Shown: positions 22,855 to 26,273 of the stretch, in pieces
How positions within the stretch are numbered: the first letter of the stretch is position 1
Layout: each line of letters opens with the position of its first letter
Source: a virus
IMG/VR virus record: IMGVR_UViG_3300008120_000314
Span: 1-26,273 of that record
Length of the DNA stretch: 26,273 nt
Strand: one strand, 5' to 3'
Translations under genes and position numbers: made by a program
The notes under the pieces: generated by a model
What the model was told of the DNA's origin: nothing
Database searches by the model: none
What the model saw: only the letters and a program-made list of their open reading frames with translations

Positions 22855-23898
22855 ATGACTTCAGTTACGACTAAAAAAATACCATATATCTCTGCGGTTC
22901 AGTTTAAAGAATCTTTTTATGAACCTGCGCCAGAAATTGGTTACGTTTTTATTGGCAATCACTTACCTTATTTTGACGAAAATGTTCCCAATTCAATCGT
23001 AGATTCCGTGAACGATGAAAAACTTGCATGGGAAAATATGATTGCAGCCAAAAAGATTACTGGTAATGATGTTGAACTTGTCATACCTAAAATATCTTGG
23101 ACGGCAAATACAAAGTATAAACAGTATGATGATTTGATTGACTTGGATGAGTTGCTAACTGGAAACAATTCACTAAACGTCAAACCGATGTATGTTTTCA
23201 CATCTGAGCGAAATGTTTACAAGTGTCTGTCTAACAATGTATCCGCAAATTCAACCGTAGAACCTACTGGCGATTATACATCTTCTAATGGTAACATCGC
23301 AACCTCTGATGGTTACATTTGGAAGTACATGTTTAATGTTAAGCCATCGAATAAATTTTTGGCAGACGATTGGATTCCAGCCCCATCAAGTACAAATCAA
23401 TTAGACTATAACATAAATCTTATTGGTGTTGTTGATGGCGAACTTACAACAATCGTTGTCGAAAATATGGGTTCCGGTTTTTATGAGAATAATGTAGCAG
23501 TCATTCCTGTTTTTTCTTCTGGTTGCACAAGACTGAATTTAGCCAACACAACAAACGTTACGGCCAACATGACAGTTTCGGGTACAGGAATAGCACCTGG
23601 CACATTCATTTCCAGAATAGATGTGCCTAATAATAACATATTTTTATCCACTGCGACAACTTCTGCTGGCGGTGGAAATACAACCGCAAATCAAATCGCA
23701 CTAACAACACGAATCTTTATCGATGGTGATGGAACTGGTGCCGTGGCTGCCGCATCAATTAATGCTAATGGATTTTTAACTAAAGTAACTGTAACTACGA
23801 TTGGAATTAATTATTCAAGAGCAAATGCTTTTGTTTATGGTACAGGTTCAAATGCGTCTATTCGTGTAATTCGTGATATGAAATATGGGTTCTTTTGA
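22855..23898 (+). CDS. gp8: baseplate wedge protein gp8, N-terminal part (frame broken)
   Basis: 347 aa before a TGA. gp8 dimers sit on the wedge and contact gp7 and gp10. Family features: IPYISAVQFKESFYEPAPEIGYVFIG at the start, and GNIATSDGYIWKYMFNVKPS with DDWIPAPSS (about 150-180), corresponding to DGYVWEYLFEIPP...VPWP in T4 gp8. The second half contains the shared glycine-rich repeat (MGSGFYENNVAV; FIDGDGTGAVAAASINANG). The reading frame ends at TTC TTT TGA (23890-23898), but the expected C-terminus of gp8 follows in the -1 frame (23889-24056). From memory of related gp8 proteins, a conserved stretch just before that C-terminus seems to be missing as well. The protein as written would lack its final domain. 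Confidence 0.8.
   Translation: MTSVTTKKIPYISAVQFKESFYEPAPEIGYVFIGNHLPYFDENVPNSIVDSVNDEKLAWENMIAAKKITGNDVELVIPKISWTANTKYKQYDDLIDLDELLTGNNSLNVKPMYVFTSERNVYKCLSNNVSANSTVEPTGDYTSSNGNIATSDGYIWKYMFNVKPSNKFLADDWIPAPSSTNQLDYNINLIGVVDGELTTIVVENMGSGFYENNVAVIPVFSSGCTRLNLANTTNVTANMTVSGTGIAPGTFISRIDVPNNNIFLSTATTSAGGGNTTANQIALTTRIFIDGDGTGAVAAASINANGFLTKVTVTTIGINYSRANAFVYGTGSNASIRVIRDMKYGFF
23710..23877 (+). repeat. glycine-rich beta-repeat module inside gp8
   Basis: This encodes FIDGDGTGAVAAASINANG followed by GINYSRANAFVYGTG, the same unit as in gp6 (18047-18303) and gp7. It contains the 17-base string shared with gp6. It ends about a dozen bases before the point where the gp8 frame breaks. An earlier half unit (ENMGSGFYENNVAVIPV) lies at about 23461-23510. 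Confidence 0.7.
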
Positions 23899-24056
23899 GA
23901 GGAGCTAGTTCTGGTGTTTCTGATCGTCTGGTTGTAACTGTACAGAATCCAGAATTTGAACCATATTCAGGTGATATTTTATATACGCAAAATGCGACTA
24001 AGACCACAAGAGCAGAAGGTCAGGCTGAAAATATCAAACTTATTGTTAGATTTTAA
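23889..24056 (+). pseudogene. gp8 C-terminal piece in the -1 frame
   Basis: Starting at GTT CTT TTG (23889), the -1 frame reads 55 residues, VLLRGASSGVSDRLVVTVQN followed by PEFEPYSGDILYTQNATKTT, and ends IKLIVRF before TAA at 24054-24056. The final part matches the end of T4 gp8 (SGEMIYMENRPP...DQTEEINILFTF) in layout, so it belongs to the gene upstream. It has no ATG and no ribosome-binding site of its own, so it is either an unexpressed remnant, a frameshift product, or the result of a sequence or assembly error. Confidence 0.65.
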
Positions 24057-24066
24057 AGGTTAATAA

Positions 24067-24546
24067 ATGGCACTTACTACAAATTTTAATCAAGATCCTT
24101 ACTACGACGATTTTGACGACGATAAAAATTATTATAGGGTTTTGTTTAAGCCGGGAAATGCTGTTCAATCCCGTGAATTGACGCAACTTCAAAGTACCTT
24201 ACAAGATCAGATTAAAAAGTTTGGCGACCATGTGTTCAAAACTGGTTCCGTAGTTACAGGTGGGCAAATCACAATTCAAAATGTAGCGTATATTAACATT
24301 GCTTCAAGTTATTCCGGCCAAGATATTTCATATTTAAATTTTGATAAACAAGTAATTATTAATTCGGCCAATACAAAACGTGCATATGTTTTAAAATCGT
24401 ATGGTGCTGTTAGTGCAAATAATGAGCCAATCACATTTATTGTCAATCAATTATATGGCGATCCATTTACAGTTAATGAAACTATCTACACTTCAAATAC
24501 TGACCCACAAGCAATAACTTATTATGCAAATACTGCTTCGTTTTGA
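24067..24546 (+). CDS. DUF4815-like virion structural protein, N-terminal part (frame broken)
   Basis: 159 aa, opening MALTTNFNQDPYYDDFDDDK, then NYYRVLFKPGNAVQSRELTQ and LQDQIKKFGDHVFKTGSVVTGG. This is the hallmark start of a large structural protein found next to baseplate genes in T4-like phages of marine bacteria (DUF4815 family by memory); its exact role, probably a peripheral baseplate or fibre-anchor protein, is not known to me. AAAGG 8 bases before the ATG is a good ribosome-binding site. The frame ends TCG TTT TGA at 24538-24546. The rest of the protein continues in the -1 frame from the same place. Related proteins as I remember them have a further conserved block of about 70-90 residues here (a segment with ...GVFFV.GFFV... 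and ...APGADR...), which is absent. Confidence 0.72.
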   Translation: MALTTNFNQDPYYDDFDDDKNYYRVLFKPGNAVQSRELTQLQSTLQDQIKKFGDHVFKTGSVVTGGQITIQNVAYINIASSYSGQDISYLNFDKQVIINSANTKRAYVLKSYGAVSANNEPITFIVNQLYGDPFTVNETIYTSNTDPQAITYYANTASF

Positions 24547-26273
24547 TGACACTGGAGACAAGACCGATTGGTAGCACAGATTTGAAACAATTTGTGGAGT
24601 TAAGCATCATGGATGGTGGTGTTCCACAAAAAACTGTTAATACTCCAATCTATGCTTCTTTAGGTGATGAATTTGCCCGCAGAACAGAAGATGAGTCTGG
24701 TGATTATGTTATTAAAAATTTCCCATTAGAACTCACCGACAGCGTTTCGAATTCGGCTTTTGCTAATGTTACTTTAGGTTCAGGTAAAGCATATATTAAA
24801 GGTTATGAATTTAGAACTGATGCACCAACAACAATAACTGTACCAAAACCAAGAACTACGGAGACTGTAGAAAATCGTAGAGTTGAGGTTGATTACGGTT
24901 ATTATATTTTTGCCAATGGCATGTATGGTAATTTTGCAACAAACCAATATGCTAATGCCGATATTTCATTATTGAATACCGGTCAAATAACTAATTATGT
25001 TGGAACAGGAAATGCTGCAATTTACGCAAACACAACAATTGGAAACACAAAAATTAAAGTTGTTTCTTTTTATTCCGTTTCGGGCAACACAAGTGAGAGT
25101 AATAACTATATTTACAAAGTATATTTAACTGATGTAAATACTCGTCCTATAGCGGCAAATGGTGGTTATGGTATAAATGCAACAGGTGGCTCCACAAGCA
25201 CAGTGGTATTTCCTACTGGATTTGCTGCAAATAATGATGTATATAAAGGCTTGTCATTGAGAATTGTTGGTGGTGCGCCACTAAACTCACCTAGCGATAA
25301 TTCAACAAGAATCATTACTGATTATGTTGGATCAAGTTTAACTGCTACCGTTTTCCCACCTTTTAGCACCGCAGTTGGAGCCAATTTTAGATTCATACTT
25401 GATCCTAAATTCGCTGATGCTGAATCTCTTGTTAGATTGGGTGCTGGAAATTCTCGTATTGCATTGGCAAATGTTTCACCTTTATCAAAAGATGAACAAA
25501 TTGGTGTATCTACAACCACACTTGTTCAATCTAAAGGGCTATTTCAGCCTGCTTCAATTAGAGATACAATAAGAGAACCTTTGTTAATTAGAGTTGGTGT
25601 AGAAAATGTTGCTGATAATACTATACGTGATTTTTCATACTCATATAAGAGATTATATCAAACTGTCACATTTACCGGCGGAGTATCGCAAGCATTATCT
25701 TTAGGTACTGGTGAAACTCTACAAAGTGCAACTACAACTGATTCAAAACAAAGATATTATCAAGTTATCCCAACTAATTCTGGCACAAGTTGGTATCAAG
25801 TAGGTAGAACTATTCCGGCTGAAAACTTTACTGTTGATACTTCATCAAGAACAATCACGGTAACAGATGGTGCGAATATGACAGCAAACATTTATGCTGT
25901 TGTAAATGCTTCTAACCCAACTTCAAAAACAAAAACATTTGTTAAAGCAAACACCCAGTTAGTTGACCCAGGATGGGGTATAGGCCTAGGAACTTACGTA
26001 AAAGTTTTTGCTGCTAACAATAATGCGAACGTGGCTCCATTTGATGGTCAAACTATTATCAATCAATCAATAGTTGAAAGAAGACCAGGGCAACCACAAT
26101 GGTTATACGTAACGGATGTTCATTCAATTAATGCTATTTTTGATTTAAATGGTGCTAACGTAACTACATCTGTATACAATGCTCTCACCGAGTCATCAAA
26201 CGTTACTGCCAGATATATTTTGAATACTGGACAAAAGGATTCTTATTATGATTGGTCATCGATTACTTTAAGA
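24546..26273 (+). CDS. DUF4815-like virion structural protein, C-terminal part (runs off the window)
   Basis: From ATG 24546 (overlapping the TGA of the previous piece as TGATG) the frame is open without a stop to the last base, 576 codons. I read it codon by codon. It begins MTLETRPIGSTDLKQFVELS, continues with ARRTEDESGDY and LGSGKAYIKGYEF, and near the window end has ARYILNTGQKDSYYDWSSIT. All of these are the family pattern (Arg-Arg-Thr-x-Asp-Glu-Ser-Gly, Gly-Lys-Ala-Tyr-x-Lys-Gly, and Gly-Gln-x-Asp-x-Tyr-Tyr-Asp). It is clearly the continuation of the 24067 gene. The TGATG could allow reinitiation to make it as a separate chain, but there is no Shine-Dalgarno sequence. The C-terminus is outside the window. 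Confidence 0.75.
   Translation, partial: MTLETRPIGSTDLKQFVELSIMDGGVPQKTVNTPIYASLGDEFARRTEDESGDYVIKNFPLELTDSVSNSAFANVTLGSGKAYIKGYEFRTDAPTTITVPKPRTTETVENRRVEVDYGYYIFANGMYGNFATNQYANADISLLNTGQITNYVGTGNAAIYANTTIGNTKIKVVSFYSVSGNTSESNNYIYKVYLTDVNTRPIAANGGYGINATGGSTSTVVFPTGFAANNDVYKGLSLRIVGGAPLNSPSDNSTRIITDYVGSSLTATVFPPFSTAVGANFRFILDPKFADAESLVRLGAGNSRIALANVSPLSKDEQIGVSTTTLVQSKGLFQPASIRDTIREPLLIRVGVENVADNTIRDFSYSYKRLYQTVTFTGGVSQALSLGTGETLQSATTTDSKQRYYQVIPTNSGTSWYQVGRTIPAENFTVDTSSRTITVTDGANMTANIYAVVNASNPTSKTKTFVKANTQLVDPGWGIGLGTYVKVFAANNNANVAPFDGQTIINQSIVERRPGQPQWLYVTDVHSINAIFDLNGANVTTSVYNALTESSNVTARYILNTGQKDSYYDWSSITLR

Noticed and set aside
23880-23900. Programmed -1 frameshift in gp8
   Set aside because: No tandem slippery heptamer in frame (GGG TTC TTT TGA), and tRNA-Phe could not re-pair properly on CTT. 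A deletion or sequence error fits better, although not proven.
24535-24550. Programmed -1 frameshift in the DUF4815-like gene
   Set aside because: TCG TTT TGA has no X XXY YYZ motif. Reinitiation at TGATG or a deletion is more plausible.
1-26273. tRNA genes, CRISPR arrays, insertion sequences, introns with homing endonucleases, inteins
   Set aside because: No intergenic stretch is long enough for them, and no characteristic repeats, cloverleaf ends or endonuclease motifs were seen.

Overview
This window is a piece of the genome of an AT-rich, T4-like contractile-tailed phage (myophage). Its baseplate genes resemble those of the marine cyanophage/pelagiphage branch more than coliphage T4 itself. 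There are no rRNA, tRNA, integrase or bacterial housekeeping genes. Genes are packed tightly, often with stop/start overlaps, and the host cannot be named from this sequence.

Layout. (1) Positions 1-2144, + strand, are a replication/late-transcription block. It holds the end of a gp33-like late transcription coactivator, the gp59-like helicase loader, a HAD-type nucleotidase, and the ssDNA-binding protein gp32. gp32 has its own sigma70-type promoter inside the HAD gene and a strong UUCG-loop terminator. (2) Positions 10468-2143, - strand, are a tail/baseplate operon. In transcription order it encodes a gp4 head-completion nuclease, a conserved T4-like protein of uncertain role, a gp54/gp19-like tube-initiator protein, gp26, and three large paralogous proteins (573, 700 and 604 aa). 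The second of the three carries a T4-lysozyme-type domain and the third an M15 peptidase domain. (3) Positions 10466-26273, + strand, are the divergent baseplate operon, led by a near-consensus T4 late promoter: gp48, gp53, a gp27-like hub protein, gp5, two unrecognised proteins, a PAAR spike tip, gp25, gp6, gp7, gp8, and a large DUF4815-like virion protein that runs off the window.

How they fit together. gp5 with the PAAR protein forms the central spike, gp27-like/gp48/gp54 the hub and tube start, and gp25/gp6/gp7/gp8/gp53 the wedges. gp5 has no lysozyme domain; the lytic enzymes appear instead on two of the three paralogous membrane-segment and coiled-coil proteins. gp26 ends on a T6C slippery run. 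The -1 frame stays open for 63 more codons that look like a real domain, and stops exactly at the start of the first large paralog. This is the arrangement of a frameshifted tail-assembly chaperone (lambda G/GT type) in front of a tape-measure gene. I infer that the three paralogs may be a split, cargo-carrying tape-measure set.

Oddities. gp6, gp7 and gp8 share one glycine-rich beta repeat. gp7 has its core moved to the N-terminus and a long repeat tail added. Both gp8 and the DUF4815-like gene are broken at the same kind of site (TTT TGA), with the protein continuing in the -1 frame; this may reflect small deletions or sequence errors.
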